NCBI GenBank assembly: GCA_032622095.1
Contig: CP136063.1
Coordinates: 25,980,987-26,044,986 of the forward strand
Reading direction: 5' to 3'
Origin: Siphonodentalium dalli
Taxonomy: Eukaryota; Mollusca; Scaphopoda; Gadilida; Siphonodentaliidae
Length of the DNA: 64,000 nt
Shown here piece after piece: positions 12,421 through 22,754 of the stretch; within the stretch, counting starts at the first letter, position 1, and each line of letters opens with the position of its first letter. A program made the translations under genes and the position numbers. The notes beneath the pieces are model-generated. The model saw nothing but the letters and a program-made list of their open reading frames with translations. It ran no database searches and had not been told where the DNA came from.

Positions 12421-12829
12421 TGATAATGTTTGAAAAGCAATTTTTCAGCAAAAAATAAATGTTTCGGATCCAAATGGCAGGAAAATCTAAATGAACCAAC
12501 ACTTTTTGCATATCAGGTAGAGATATGGTGTGATGTAGTAATTTTAACACCAACAATGTGGGCAAAGAGGTTAGGACATAGCCGCAGGGCTTGCTTTACC
12601 AAAATCGTTAATTTCTGGAAAAAGTCACTGGTGGGTATCGTTCATCGTCGATTTGACAATAGCCACCACCAATTCCGTTATTTTTCATTATCATTTTCGT
12701 CAACAGTATATATTTCTCATTTTAAAAAAGTTGGTTTTAACTTGTTCTACCGTGGATAGCGGTACCCGACCACTTTTGGCGGTTGGCCGCTGCACTACAT
12801 ATTCTGGGCATCTTACTTCATATGATTTC

Positions 12830-13320
12830 TGAGATACCAGAGATACTAAAGGTACAACTGATTAAAAGTCCCAGTAGAAAACCGCAGCCTATTTTATTTC
12901 TACCGTCTCAGTGTAGCGACATGTTACAATGCGTTACAAATGTTACATTATTTCTGAGATATCAGAGAGACCGCTCGTAGACGGGTGTTACAAGTGTTAC
13001 AAATGATTTAAAGTCCCAGTAGAAAACCGCAGCCTATTTTATTTCTACTGTCTCAGTGTAGCGACATGCTACAATGTGTTACATTACAAGTGTTACATTA
13101 TTTCTGAGATACCAAAGAGACCGCTCGTAGACGGGTGTTACAAGTGTTACAAATGATTTATTTAAAGTCCCAGTAGAAAACCGCAGCCTATTTTATTTCT
13201 ACCGTGTTCAGTGTAGCGACATGTTACAATGCGTTACAAGTGTTACATTATTTCCAAAGAGACCGCTCGTAAACGGGTGTTACACAAGTGTTACAAATGT
13301 TACAAAATGCCAAGTGGAGG
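12830..13320. repeat. 145-154-bp tandem repeat rich in GTTACA, upstream of ZNF-A
   Basis: AGTCCCAGTAGAAAACCGCAG starts at 12867, 13012 and 13166. Each unit carries several GTTACAA(G/A)TGTTACA words and an ACCGCTCGTAGACGGGTG block. The array ends about 30 bp before the flank block shared by the ZNF genes. It is present only at ZNF-A, where the palindrome seen at ZNF-B and ZNF-D is missing. Confidence 0.85.
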
Positions 13321-13349
13321 AAAAATGTACCGGTTTCATGCAGTATAGA

Positions 13350-13607
13350 TCTGTGTCTATATGTAACATAGACTATGTAAATTACATTGTTCTATTCCGA
13401 CCTCCGCTGTTTGAAACCACTTTTTGAAATGCACTTTTCGGTGCTGACATATTATTTTATATGACGCGTGTCTTCAGCACAGGGCCGTTTCTTTTTGACA
13501 CGAATATAACTGCATCGTCTTTCTGATAAATTCAACTCTTGCATTATATATGATAATATATTCTGTTATATTTAGTCAGGCATTCCGTTGTTACTTTGTA
13601 CGCAGCG
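13350..13607 (+). promoter_or_regulatory. 5' flank block shared by ZNF-A, ZNF-B and ZNF-D
   Basis: Runs from AACATAGACTATGTAAATTAC through TTCTATTCCGACCTCCGCTGTTT, GCATCGTCTTTCTGATAAATT, CTTGCATTATATAT and TAGTCAGGCA to the start codon. The same order is found at 22755-22988 and 55071-55285. It is presumably promoter plus 5' UTR; TATATAT-containing stretches near the 3' part could serve as a TATA element. The role is inferred from position and conservation among copies. Confidence 0.55.
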
Positions 13608-14874
13608 ATGGATCTATCAGCAATGGAGACTGGAGAGGAGAGAAACACCGGTTCTGAGTTTACCTCTCAACCACAAATGGATTCGTTTAGACGGTCGTAC
13701 AATGTTACGAAGCAAATGGATGTTCCTTCTTATCAGTGCGATATTTGCTGGAAATCATACACCACATCTAAATCGCCCGTATCAATGTGATGTGTGTGAG
13801 AAATCATTTACTCTGCGATAAAGCCTGACGAAACATAAGAGGATTCACACGGGTGATCGCCCGTATCAGTGCGATATGTGTGAGAAAGCCTTTAATGACT
13901 CGAATCATCTGGCTTCACATAAGAGGATCCACACGGGGGATCGCCCATATCAATGTGATATGTGTGAGCTATCATTTAATGGGTCAGGTGATCTGACGAA
14001 ACATAAGAGAATCCACACGGGGGTTCGCCCGTATAAATGTGATCTATGCGAGAAATCATTTACTCAGTCGGGTGACCTGACAAAACATAAGAGGATCCAT
14101 ACCGGAGATCGCCCGTATCAATGTGATGTGTGCGAGAAATTATTTACTCAGTCGGGTGACCTGACGCAACATAAGAGAATCCACACGGGGGATCGCCCGT
14201 ATCGATGTGATGTGTGCGAGAAATCATTCGCTCGGTCGAGTCACCTGACGGAACACAAGAGGATCCATACCGGAGATCGCCCGTATCAATGCGATGTGTG
14301 CGAGAAATCATTTAATCAGTCAGGTGATCTGACGAAACATAAGAGAATCCACACGGGGGTTCGCCCGTTTCAATGTGATCTATGCGAGAAATCATTTACT
14401 CAGTCGGGTGACCTGACGAAACATAAGAGGATCCATACCGGGGATCGCCCGTACAAATGTGATGTGTGCGAGAAATTATTTACTCAGTCGGGTGACCTGA
14501 CGCAACATAAGAGAATTCACACGGGGGGTCGCCCGTATCGATGTGATGTGTGCGAGAAATCATTTGCTCGGTCGAATAACCTGACGGAACACAAGAGGAT
14601 CCATACCGGAGATCGCCCGTATCAATGCGATGTGTGCGAGAAATCATTTGCTCGGTCGAGTAACCTGACGAAACATAAGAGGATCCATACCGGAGATCGC
14701 CCGTATCAATGCGATGTGTGCGAGAAATCATTTACTCGGTCGCGTGACCTGACGAAGCATAAGAGAACCCACACGGTGGATCGCCCGTATCGATTTCATG
14801 TGTGCGATCAATCAGATACTGAGTCGAATAACTTGACCACACATAAGATGATTCACACTGGAGATCGACTGTAA
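13608..14874 (+). pseudogene. ZNF-A: C2H2 zinc-finger array, 5' end broken
   Basis: A presumed nuclear DNA-binding protein. The N-terminus (MDLSAMETGEERNTGSEF) matches ZNF-B. The upstream ATG used in the paralogues is TTG here, so the start is the next ATG. After CDICWKSYTTS a deletion joins the first finger to the linker of the next out of frame, and that next finger ends in a TAA (about 13820). From about 13822 a clean frame carries eleven CX2CX12HX3H fingers with HTGDRPYQ or HTGVRP linkers, then one degenerate finger (first Cys replaced by Phe) and a stop at 14874. Fingers 2-5 and 6-9 look like a duplicated four-finger block (helices QSGDLTK, QSGDLTQ, RSxxLTE). An internal ATG at 13876 could still make an 11-finger protein without the N-terminus, so loss of function is not proven. 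Confidence 0.7.
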
Positions 14875-15135
14875 CAATGTGATGTGTGCGAGCAATCATT
14901 CACTCAGTCTGACGAAATGTAAGAAAATGCATACCGGGGATCGCCCGTATGAATGCGACGTGGACGATAAATCATTTACTCACTAAAGTCACCTGACTGT
15001 ACGGGGTATCAACACGGTCTATCGTCCGTAACAATGTGATATGTGTAAGAAATCATTCGATGAGTCGCCTGACGAGACATATCGGTATCCGCACAGTAGA
15101 TCGGCTGTATCAATGTGATGTGTGCCAGTAAACAT
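14875..15135 (+). pseudogene. Decayed fingers downstream of ZNF-A
   Basis: Beyond the ZNF-A stop the finger pattern continues with frameshifts and stops: TGTGATGTGTGCGAG, ACCGGGGATCGCCCGTATG and similar words recur until about 15130. The ancestral array was therefore at least three fingers longer. Confidence 0.75.
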
Positions 15136-15520
15136 TTGCGCATGTCAGCAGTCTTGTATCGTCTACAAGAATTACCTGCATATATATATTATTTCGTCAG
15201 AAACTCTACACAAGTTAGTCTACACGGATGTGATATATCCACCTATCCGTCAGAAAGTGAATATACACAATGTACCGTCTACACGAGTACGATATATTCC
15301 GGAATGTATTAAGCCATTCTGAATATTTGAATTCACATATATGCGCGGGTTTGCAGGCGATTGTCCACTTCTGTTTGATAGAATGTAGAGAAGTTCGCGA
15401 ACTCTTGACACCTGACTGCACATTAAAATAATACACATGGGAAATAATACGTTGGATGTGATTTACGCGGAGAACCATTTACTCATTCATGACATCCAAG
15501 AATACGAGAATCAGCACCAC

Positions 15521-15689
15521 GTGACCAGATTCCCCGTAATTGTTACACGTATGTGAGACCAGATTCCCCGTAATTGTTACACGTCGTATATGAGACCAGA
15601 TTCCCCGTAATTGTTATACGTACCGGTATGTGAGACCAGATTCCCCGTAATTGTTATACGTATGTGGTGAGACCAGATTCCCCGTAATT
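15521..15689. repeat. 34-bp minisatellite, left part
   Basis: Five copies of GACCAGATTCCCCGTAATT with GTTATACGTATGTGA-type spacers. The same array resumes at 20717 on the other side of the DIRS-like element, showing that the element inserted into a pre-existing minisatellite. Confidence 0.92.
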
Positions 15690-15961
15690 AGCATAAGGGC
15701 AGTATTAACTTACAAGTAAATGAACTAATTTATTTATTGCCATAGAATAGAATTTGACCAGAATACATAGTCACAAACACAACACACAAATGAAAAAACA
15801 CAAAACATGCACATGCATTAATAAATATTCACACCAAATGAACTGGATGAATACACACATACATATATTGACATACAAACATTGAACATTCCATGTATAT
15901 ATACAAAAAACTGCCAAGCCCTAAGGGCACCAAGCTTCAGTATATAGTATAATATAATAAT

Positions 15962-16984
15962 TTAGGTGTAAGGCAAACTCATAGTAATAGCATTACGCAT
16001 ACTATCAGCGACTCGAAATCTATCTTTTAAAGAATAGGTAAGGTAGCGTTTGTACGAATCAGAGGACCAGTCTCCCATGATCTGCATGAATTCATCAGGA
16101 ACTTTAGAATGAAAGGCACAGGAAGCTCCTCCTCTCCTTAAACTATGAGAGGAATACAAAAGAGGGTCTTCTCCAGCTAAACTTACGGATGATTTTAGTA
16201 ATTGTTGAAAATGCTGATAAGTGAAGACTTTAACTACACCCTTAACATTGTAAGAAAAGGCGGGTTCAAAAGGTTGGGCTGAATTGATACGAACCATATT
16301 GGCAAAAGCTTTCACTGGACACAAACAAGAGTCATGTATAGCAAGCAAAGGTAATTTTAATATCCGTTGTCCGAATTGAATTGTTTTAGACCATTTTATA
16401 ACTACCATTATGACATCTGCGGAATAATAAAATTTTTCCCTTGTTAGCTGTTTATCTGGATCAAAACTATCACTAGAATTTGGGACCATGTTAGATTTTC
16501 TCAACATGAGAAAGAAACCTGTTAGCATAATACACCAGAAAGTTGCATGCTTTGGATTAGAAAGATCCAAAGTATTATGAATTTTTTCCAATACAAATGG
16601 AGTCATGGGACTCGCTTGATGCACACAATGTGGATTAAGGCGAGCCAACCCTTTAAGAAGTAGTTTCAACTCATAAGAATCAAAGGACTCGCAGTCCATA
16701 GAAAATTTAATATGCAGAATACTAACACCTGAGAGATAATTTCGAATGGAATCAATTGATTTGAAAGATCTGCTTAGGAATTGTGCGTATAATTGCAAAA
16801 TTTCTACGTTAGCAGGAAGTGGTTCTAACTTATGATAAAAACAAAAGAGGAAATAAGATTTCCATTGAATTAAATGATTTTTTGAGGTGCCTTCTGCGAA
16901 GGCTTTAGACTTGGAGTGGTGTGCTTCTGTCTTGAGCAGGCGAATCTCGGAGTCTATAAAAAAAAAAAAAATGAGAAAAAAAAG
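15962..16984 (-). CDS. Tyrosine recombinase of the DIRS-like element
   Basis: Integrates the element by site-specific strand exchange. The frame is the same as RT/RNase H, separated by two TAA codons and a T-rich stretch, and is open from 16984 (no ATG near the start; the domain is clear from IDSEIRLLKTEAHHSKSKAF onward). Catalytic signatures: Arg in FLMLRKSN, HxxR in SHSLRRGGAS, Trp in GDWSSDSY and the probable nucleophile Tyr in YKRYLTY. No internal stop or frameshift is seen. How it was originally translated (readthrough, reinitiation or splicing) is unclear. Confidence 0.85.
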   Translation of the reverse strand, partial: LFFLIFFFFIDSEIRLLKTEAHHSKSKAFAEGTSKNHLIQWKSYFLFCFYHKLEPLPANVEILQLYAQFLSRSFKSIDSIRNYLSGVSILHIKFSMDCESFDSYELKLLLKGLARLNPHCVHQASPMTPFVLEKIHNTLDLSNPKHATFWCIMLTGFFLMLRKSNMVPNSSDSFDPDKQLTREKFYYSADVIMVVIKWSKTIQFGQRILKLPLLAIHDSCLCPVKAFANMVRINSAQPFEPAFSYNVKGVVKVFTYQHFQQLLKSSVSLAGEDPLLYSSHSLRRGGASCAFHSKVPDEFMQIMGDWSSDSYKRYLTYSLKDRFRVADSMRNAITMSLPYT

Positions 16985-16993
16985 TTAATTTAT

Positions 16994-19028
16994 TTACCAA
17001 GAATGAGAGAATTTGAATTCCTCAACAGAAACTAAAACTTCATTAAGAGTGTGGCTCTCTGCGTAATTTAAAAATTCATTTCTTAAATGCAAATTGTCCC
17101 ATCTTGAGAGACAGTCTGCTAATCTGTTGTCCTTACCAAGCAGGTGAATTGCTCTAATCTCAAATTGGTGTATGGCAGCTAAGTACATAATTTCTCGTAA
17201 ACAAGATTGTAAATAAGCATTGCGAGTCGCCCCTTTATTCAGGACTGCAACGGAAGTTGAATTGTCACAATAAATCACGATTCTCTGCCCTGTGAGGCAG
17301 AGTGCCCACAATTTGAGACATACCACAATTGTTAACATTTCTAACTCATTATTGTGGTAGCCCCGGACCTCATCTGGAAAATTAGCATGAAAATATTCTC
17401 CTTTAAACAATAAACCACAACTGTTTAAAGTAGCATCAAAAGACATAGTACAATCTGGCAAGGACCATTCCTCCAATGACATCATGGAAATCCCATTGTA
17501 CTGCACTAAGAATAATGACCACCATTTTAAGTCTAATTTAACATGATTAGGAATGTTAGAAATTGTCTTTTTATTTTGATCAAAAGATCTTAACCAGCAC
17601 AGTATCCTTGATATGAAAATACGACCTGGTCGTATGCAATGCGACACAAAATTGAGCTTCCCTACAAGAGACTGTACTTCCTTTAAAGAGGCTGTATGTT
17701 TGTCCTGCCATGTATTTACTAATGACAAAATTTCCATAATCCTTTCCGAGGTGATCTCCAATGTTAATTTGATGGTGTCAAAAAGAATACCTAAGAAAAC
17801 CATCCTTGCTGAAGGAGGACAGGCTTTTTTAACTGCCTCTTCCAGACCCCAATTATGGAGCACTTTGCCAAGCGCTTCATAAGCACGGTCTGCTAATTAT
17901 GGGGATTCAGCCGCTGCCAGATCATCCAAATAGTTTACTATGACACAATTAACCTGCTTGCATGAATATGCAACAGCGTCAGTCACCCTTTGACAAACAT
18001 AAGCAGCAGACCTGAGACCCATGCTTAGTACCATGTCACAATATATGTTGCCATGCCATTTGAATGCCACTAGATGAATGTCACCTGGGTCTAAGAAAAT
18101 TTGTCTATAACACCTTGCTATATCTCTAAGAAATAATTTACAACCTCGCCCTTTTATTTTGACCAATTCGACAAGACTATCCACTGTGGGATACTTTAAG
18201 TTTATTTGATTTTCTAAATACTGATACTTTGAAATGCATTCATTAATTGAGTTGCCTTCTGTGTAGCTCAAATCCATTATTACGTTCCTCTGAGTTTTTC
18301 TTTGGAACGGTATTCAATGGATTAATATTAATATCCACTGAAAAAGGGTTGGATTTAAACGGCCCTAGAATAGAAGCATAACTCAATTCTATCTCTAAAT
18401 AAGTATTCATGTGTTCAGGAAAATCAGTGGCACCTTTATGATTTTGTATTGCTTGGTTAACTATGTGGCAAGGCTTTAAAACATTAATTGGAAAACCAAA
18501 TTCCAGGAATTTACATAATTCTTTATCTGAGTAGTTCGTAAGCATAAACTTAATATTTTCTATGTGCAGACCTGACTTAACTGGGATTCTGCTTGACTCA
18601 TAATTATATTTACCAGACTTAATTATTCTCTCATGGTCAGCTACAACTTGTGTTTGTCTGCTGTGTGCATTATTCATGAAATCATTATAAATATCTTTAG
18701 GTGAGTTGTCTAACACCTCTTTGGTCTCTGACTCAGTTGCCATTTTATCAGGAATATTACCTGAACTAATACAATTTATTGACATATTTGGAGTTATCCT
18801 CTGAACATGATCAAATTTCGCTATGATTTCCTTCTGAATATCAGCGAAATCTGAGTGTACTGAATCAATGTGTTTTGAAATTCTGGTATTAGTACATGAT
18901 TCAGTGTTCACTAAAGGCTGGGCAATGTGAGAGACCAAAGGGTTCTTATTATCAGAATGCTCCAAGGCCTGACTTATACTGGGCGTTTGAAATTTGTTCA
19001 TGTATTCTGGGTAGAATGATTCTGCCAA
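16994..19028 (-). pseudogene. Reverse transcriptase / RNase H of the DIRS-like element
   Basis: Reads from MAESFYPEYMNKF with a poorly conserved N-terminal 140 residues, then RT. A one-base frameshift near 18275 falls inside the conserved SEER(N)VIMDLS block. RT continues with FLRDIARCYRQI and the catalytic YLDD (VNYLDDLAAAE). An in-frame TAA lies at 17897-17899 just after it, and the same frame then runs through LADRAYEALGKVLHNWG into RNase H, whose acidic residues are visible as SFDAT, NNELEML, IYCDNSTS and KDNRLAD. It ends FSHSW with TAA at 16994-16996. It would copy element RNA into DNA and degrade the template; these two lesions inactivate it. Confidence 0.85.
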
Positions 19029-19112
19029 AGGATCGAGATTGGAAAATGATTTTAATTTTCCAATGTTGTCGGTTAGTCATTTTTGTTGAACAGCATAGGG
19101 GCAGGTTGAAGA

Positions 19113-20294
19113 TCATTCTGGGTGACCCAATTTCTCACTTTTCTCTCGCCAACAAGTGGCACACACATGTTCAACTAAACGTTCACGTCCCTGGACCGTG
19201 GCCTTGTGCGGAGCGTTTAGTTTACATCTATTTCGTTGAAAACTAGAACAGAACCATGTGTACTCAATTGAAGCCTTACTTTCGGTTGAATTTCCACGTA
19301 ACGGGCTTGCGTCAAGCTTTGATGTTTGATTCCTACCACCAAATTTGACATTGTAATTACTCTTCACAAATCGAGCCAAAATAGGTGTCTCTATTTGAGA
19401 AGGATCATCTGCCCAAGTGCTAATTCCCAATTCCAAGCGCCTTAACCAATCTGCATACAAATTTAAGAGAGCTCGCCACTCATAGACTGATTGATAATAT
19501 GCAATTTTCTTGAGCAAATTTAATCTACCATTGCGCTCTACAGAGCTAATATCTGAGCGACTCATGACTTCGAGCTCTCCTGCCACAAATTGTTGAAAGG
19601 TGAAATTTGTAAATGATATATTTGAATTAACATACTCGAACTGCAAAGCCGCATGTGGAAATTGTTGTGGATATAGTACTCGGTCACTGGCTCTAGCTTT
19701 AATCCCAGATCTACATTTTATGTTTTTTATTTTCACAGACTTATTTGATTTAACATTCAATTCAACGTTTGGGTGAGATTCACCACAATAGCTATCATGT
19801 TCATCGGAGTCAATTTCATCCTCAGAGACTGAGGCATCGCTATCGCTGCCATCGGTGATGAGGGCCAGACGCCTCATTTTGGAATTCACTTGCTTGTTTA
19901 ATTGTTCAAGCTCTCGCAAGTCTTGAATGTTCTTGGGTTTTTTAACAGATTTAATACCTTTTATGTTTTTCTTTTGATTGTCTCTGATTTCCTTCTCCTT
20001 TTCCAGTTCATCTTCAAGTTGTTGTTTGTATCGAAGAATTTCTGTTTGTCGATTTGCATTTTTTACGCTCGCAAGCTCCTGCTTTAACTTTCTGATATCC
20101 TCTAAGACATCATCTTCGTGGTCGGGTTCGTTTCCTTCGATTTCGTTAATCACCTCGTTCTCCGACCAATTAGACTCTTCCTTAACATTTTCGTCCTCGT
20201 CCGATAGTGGCAGAGGTGGCAGATTTCCCTCATTCATAGCTTTGTAGTCTATTGGTGGCTTTCCCCTTTTACTTCGAGGATTTGAAGTGGTCAT
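19113..20294 (-). CDS. Gag-like protein of the DIRS-like element
   Basis: About 393 residues from MTTSNPRSKRGKPPIDY, preferred over an ATG 35 codons upstream because the extra N-terminus is hydrophobic and unlike a Gag. It has an acidic N-terminal third, a Lys/Glu-rich probable coiled coil (about residues 65-140), a Ser/Asp-rich stretch, a globular middle and a Cys/His-rich end (WFCSSFQRNRC, EHVCATCW, KLGHPE). The reading continues after the TGA as SSTCPYAVQQK and then a second stop; related Gag tails usually have Cys near this point, so the TGA may be a mutation that removes the last dozen residues. It is expected to bind element RNA in particles. Confidence 0.72.
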   Translation of the reverse strand: MTTSNPRSKRGKPPIDYKAMNEGNLPPLPLSDEDENVKEESNWSENEVINEIEGNEPDHEDDVLEDIRKLKQELASVKNANRQTEILRYKQQLEDELEKEKEIRDNQKKNIKGIKSVKKPKNIQDLRELEQLNKQVNSKMRRLALITDGSDSDASVSEDEIDSDEHDSYCGESHPNVELNVKSNKSVKIKNIKCRSGIKARASDRVLYPQQFPHAALQFEYVNSNISFTNFTFQQFVAGELEVMSRSDISSVERNGRLNLLKKIAYYQSVYEWRALLNLYADWLRRLELGISTWADDPSQIETPILARFVKSNYNVKFGGRNQTSKLDASPLRGNSTESKASIEYTWFCSSFQRNRCKLNAPHKATVQGRERLVEHVCATCWREKSEKLGHPE

Positions 20295-20716
20295 GTCGCT
20301 TACGAGTTTGAAAATTGTTATGCTTTTGTGTAAACGGTCAAACTTCAAGCTCTCAATTATATCAAGTAGATTCAATATCGAAAGAACAATCTTATTCAAA
20401 GACGATTCAAAAAAAAATTTGTTGGATGTGTTCTGATCAAAGACGATTCAAAAGTGTAGAATTACAGCAAGCAAATACGAAAAAGGTGTGTCTAAAATTT
20501 GACCAATGAGAAACCAGGTAAACAAGAAGAACGCACGTGAGTTGACAGGTAAACACGAGAAGGCGTGTAGTGAACAATGAAAAGCGATTAAGGCTCATGA
20601 AAGAAATAAGCGAGGTGGCAAGCATATGAAATAGAGAAGTAATCGGAAACAAAAGGCTAACAAAAGGAACTGCCTGAGTCTTATGTTAATTACATCCTTT
20701 GTTAACAAAAGAACTC

Positions 20717-21075
20717 AATTGTTATACGTATGTGAGACCAGATTCCCCGTAATTGTTATACGTATGTGAGACCAGATTCCCCGTGATTGTTATACGTATG
20801 TGAGACCAGATTCCCCGTAATTGTTACACGTATATGAGACCAGATTTCCCGTAATTGTTATGCGTATGTGAGACCAGATTCCCCGTAATTGTTACACGTA
20901 TGTGAGACCAGATTCCCCGTAATTGTTACACGTATGTGAGACCAGATCCCCCGTAATTGTTATACGTATGTGAGACCAGATTCCCCGTAATTGTTACATG
21001 TATATATGGAGACCAAATTTCTCAAATATCAAACATGTATGGAGACCAAATTCTTCGTAATTGTTATACGTGTGG
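20717..21075. repeat. 34-bp minisatellite, right part
   Basis: About eight good and two degenerate copies of GTTATACGTATGTGAGACC plus AGATTCCCCGTAATT. Units abut without unique spacers. The last two copies (near 21007 and 21041) have drifted to GGAGACCAAATT. Confidence 0.92.
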
Positions 21076-21096
21076 TCCGGTGATTTACTGTAAAGA

Positions 21097-21352
21097 TTCA
21101 CATTAAAGATGGATTATCTCTTTAAATAACAAATTTTAAATAGTTGCGTGTGTATAAAATAATAGATATGAACTGAAGACCCCTGTCCGGAAATGCTTCT
21201 ATCAATTAATATTGATTTTATTTCGAATATTAAATCGGGACCGTTTATGTTACTATTTTTAGAACAGACCATTCGGATGATACCATATTGCGATATAGAG
21301 CACTGGGTTGTTCCCATGGTTACGCACCGAAAGTCAAATGTCCCAGATTGAT
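21097..21352 (+). mobile_element. MITE-1, truncated copy
   Basis: Left half of the TTAA-flanked MITE family defined by the full copy at 37763-38268: starts AAAGATGGATTATCTC and runs through TTCGGATGATACC and GTCAAATGTCCCAG, stopping at the Gypsy remnant. Confidence 0.85.
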
Positions 21353-22600
21353 TGTTTGTATTAAATTCTCTTTATGAATTTTGCTCCAATGTTCCATAAA
21401 TCTGGCATACTTCGGATATCCGAATGGCAAACATCCCGATATTGGCCATGGTTGACCATCGAGCGGAAATAAGGGCCGCTGCCTGAAGTCGTGAATGTCT
21501 ACATCAGCTATTTGGACCTCCATGTTTGAGCTATAAAGAGAAATTGAGAGACCGTGAGCATAAGAATCACATTGTTCACACCACCTATGTATATCCCCCA
21601 CATCTCAGGCCAATAGAGCCTCATTTTTATGAAATCCATTGTTCGCTCTGGCCCAAAATGTCCCGTAATTTTCTCTACATGTAGTTTGTGCAAAACGACA
21701 TCCCATAAGGAAGTAGGGGCAATCAATTGCAATTGTTCTGGTCTGAATGTTCAGAATGCCGACAAAGCAACCCATTAATTACTTCCAATTGTTCCCATTG
21801 CGATAATAGCGTTGCACATTCAAATCTACTTTTTCAACTTTATTTTTGGACGGACGAGTATCCGACAACTGTTTAGCCTAAATGATCCATTCGACCTCAG
21901 AATCGATATTCCATGTATCTAACCAATTGGACTTGTCTGTCAAAAAGTAATCACGTTCGGGTTCGCCATTAACAGATTCATCATGGGAAACAACCACCGG
22001 ACAAATCGTCATCATCCAAGAAGAATAATCGTCTTGTGACTCACCAACCATTGCTGCTGTTGGCTGAACCATGGCATCATCTTCGCCTTCCGAATTGAGT
22101 GGAAACTGAGAACTAATAACTCCTACCAGATTACGACAATTAGGGGCAGGTGGTATGGATGGCACCTGACCAATCGAGTCCAATTCATCAGGAGGTTTGG
22201 ATAGCTGTAAGGTGCCAGGGTCTTGTGAGCTTACTGGAGTTTGTTGGTTGTCTACATCCTCTCCACCTGAACAGGAGAGGCAACTAACAAAAACACCTAC
22301 ACACTTTTTGCACTCAATTCGTGACAGCGAATCTGCATTATTTGATGACGATTTCCCGGTCTGTGTTCGATATCAAATGAATAAATATCAACTTCGTGAA
22401 TCCATCGGGCTACCATACCATCTGGTTCTCGAAAATTGCGTAGCCAAATCAATGAAGCATGACCCGTTCTTAGAGTGAAATGAGCTCCGAGTAAATAATG
22501 TTTGAAATGTTTCAAAAATACTGCTCAGTGGCCAGCCATTTCCATAGAGATGGGACTCGGGTAACGACCTGCCACTGACAGCTGTCACCGACCAACACTC
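21353..22600 (-). pseudogene. Ty3/Gypsy pol remnant: RNase H, linker, integrase start
   Basis: On the minus strand, LKHFKHYLLGAHFTLRTGH, PDGMVARWIHEVDIYSFDI and HRPGNRH are the RNase H and tether signatures of Ty3/Gypsy polyproteins; the usual catalytic Asp of the RTDH motif is Gly here. A frameshifted HADSLSR-like and Cys-pair segment follows, then a linker of about 100 residues, then the integrase HHCC zinc domain (LHVEKITGHFGPERTMDFI, LYWPEM, stop, WCEQC). The integrase core and everything upstream of RNase H are absent, and frameshifts are frequent. Confidence 0.8.
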
Positions 22601-22673
22601 CTACGGTGGTATCGGTCGGCTTGGTTTCTAACATCTTGAACCATCAGACGGTCAGAAATGACCTAGTAAAGCA

Positions 22674-22754
22674 GACGCCTCGTTTGTATTGGATATGCGG
22701 AAGAATCGATCCGTTTCCGGCCTCCTCCCGCATATCAAATACCAACGAGGTATC
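22674..22754. repeat. Palindrome upstream of ZNF-B
   Basis: The arms GACGCCTCGTTTGTATTGG and CCAAT-like ATACCAACGAGGTATC face each other over about 80 bp, with ATATGCGG/CCGCATAT near the loop. The same structure lies upstream of ZNF-D (54994-55064) and downstream of ZNF-B (24543-24633). Confidence 0.8.

Larger units (their letters stand above)
15690..20716 (-). mobile_element. DIRS-like tyrosine-recombinase retrotransposon
   Basis: A 5.0-kb element with gag, reverse transcriptase/RNase H and tyrosine recombinase in that order on the minus strand, the layout of the DIRS order. It lies inside a 34-bp minisatellite; AATT is present at both junctions (15686-15689 and 20717-20720), which may be a 4-bp duplication or simple identity at the recombination point, as expected for integration by a tyrosine recombinase. 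The ends share an imperfect inverted match (AATTAGCATAAG against AATTAACATAAG read from the other end). I see no methyltransferase domain between RNase H and recombinase, so it may be closer to Ngaro-type elements than to DIRS1; the terminal repeat structure was not resolved. One frameshift and several stops make it inactive, but most of the coding sequence is readable, so the insertion is fairly recent. Confidence 0.88.

Noticed and set aside
14480-14731. Minus-strand frame with repeats opposite ZNF-A
   Set aside because: Antisense shadow of the 84-bp finger period; no independent motif.
16954-16997. A 44-bp intron (GTAAAT...TTTATAG) between RNase H and recombinase
   Set aside because: Splicing would join the exons as TCT-TGA, an immediate stop and wrong phase, and 44 bp is very short for an animal intron. 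The T tract alone explains the acceptor-like look.
19902-20247. Plus-strand Ser/Phe-rich frames
   Set aside because: Antisense of the Lys/Glu- and Asp-rich coiled-coil part of the DIRS-like Gag.
20717-21075. Regular 34-bp repeats that look CRISPR-like
   Set aside because: Units abut with no unique spacers, the host is a eukaryote, and no cas-like gene exists.
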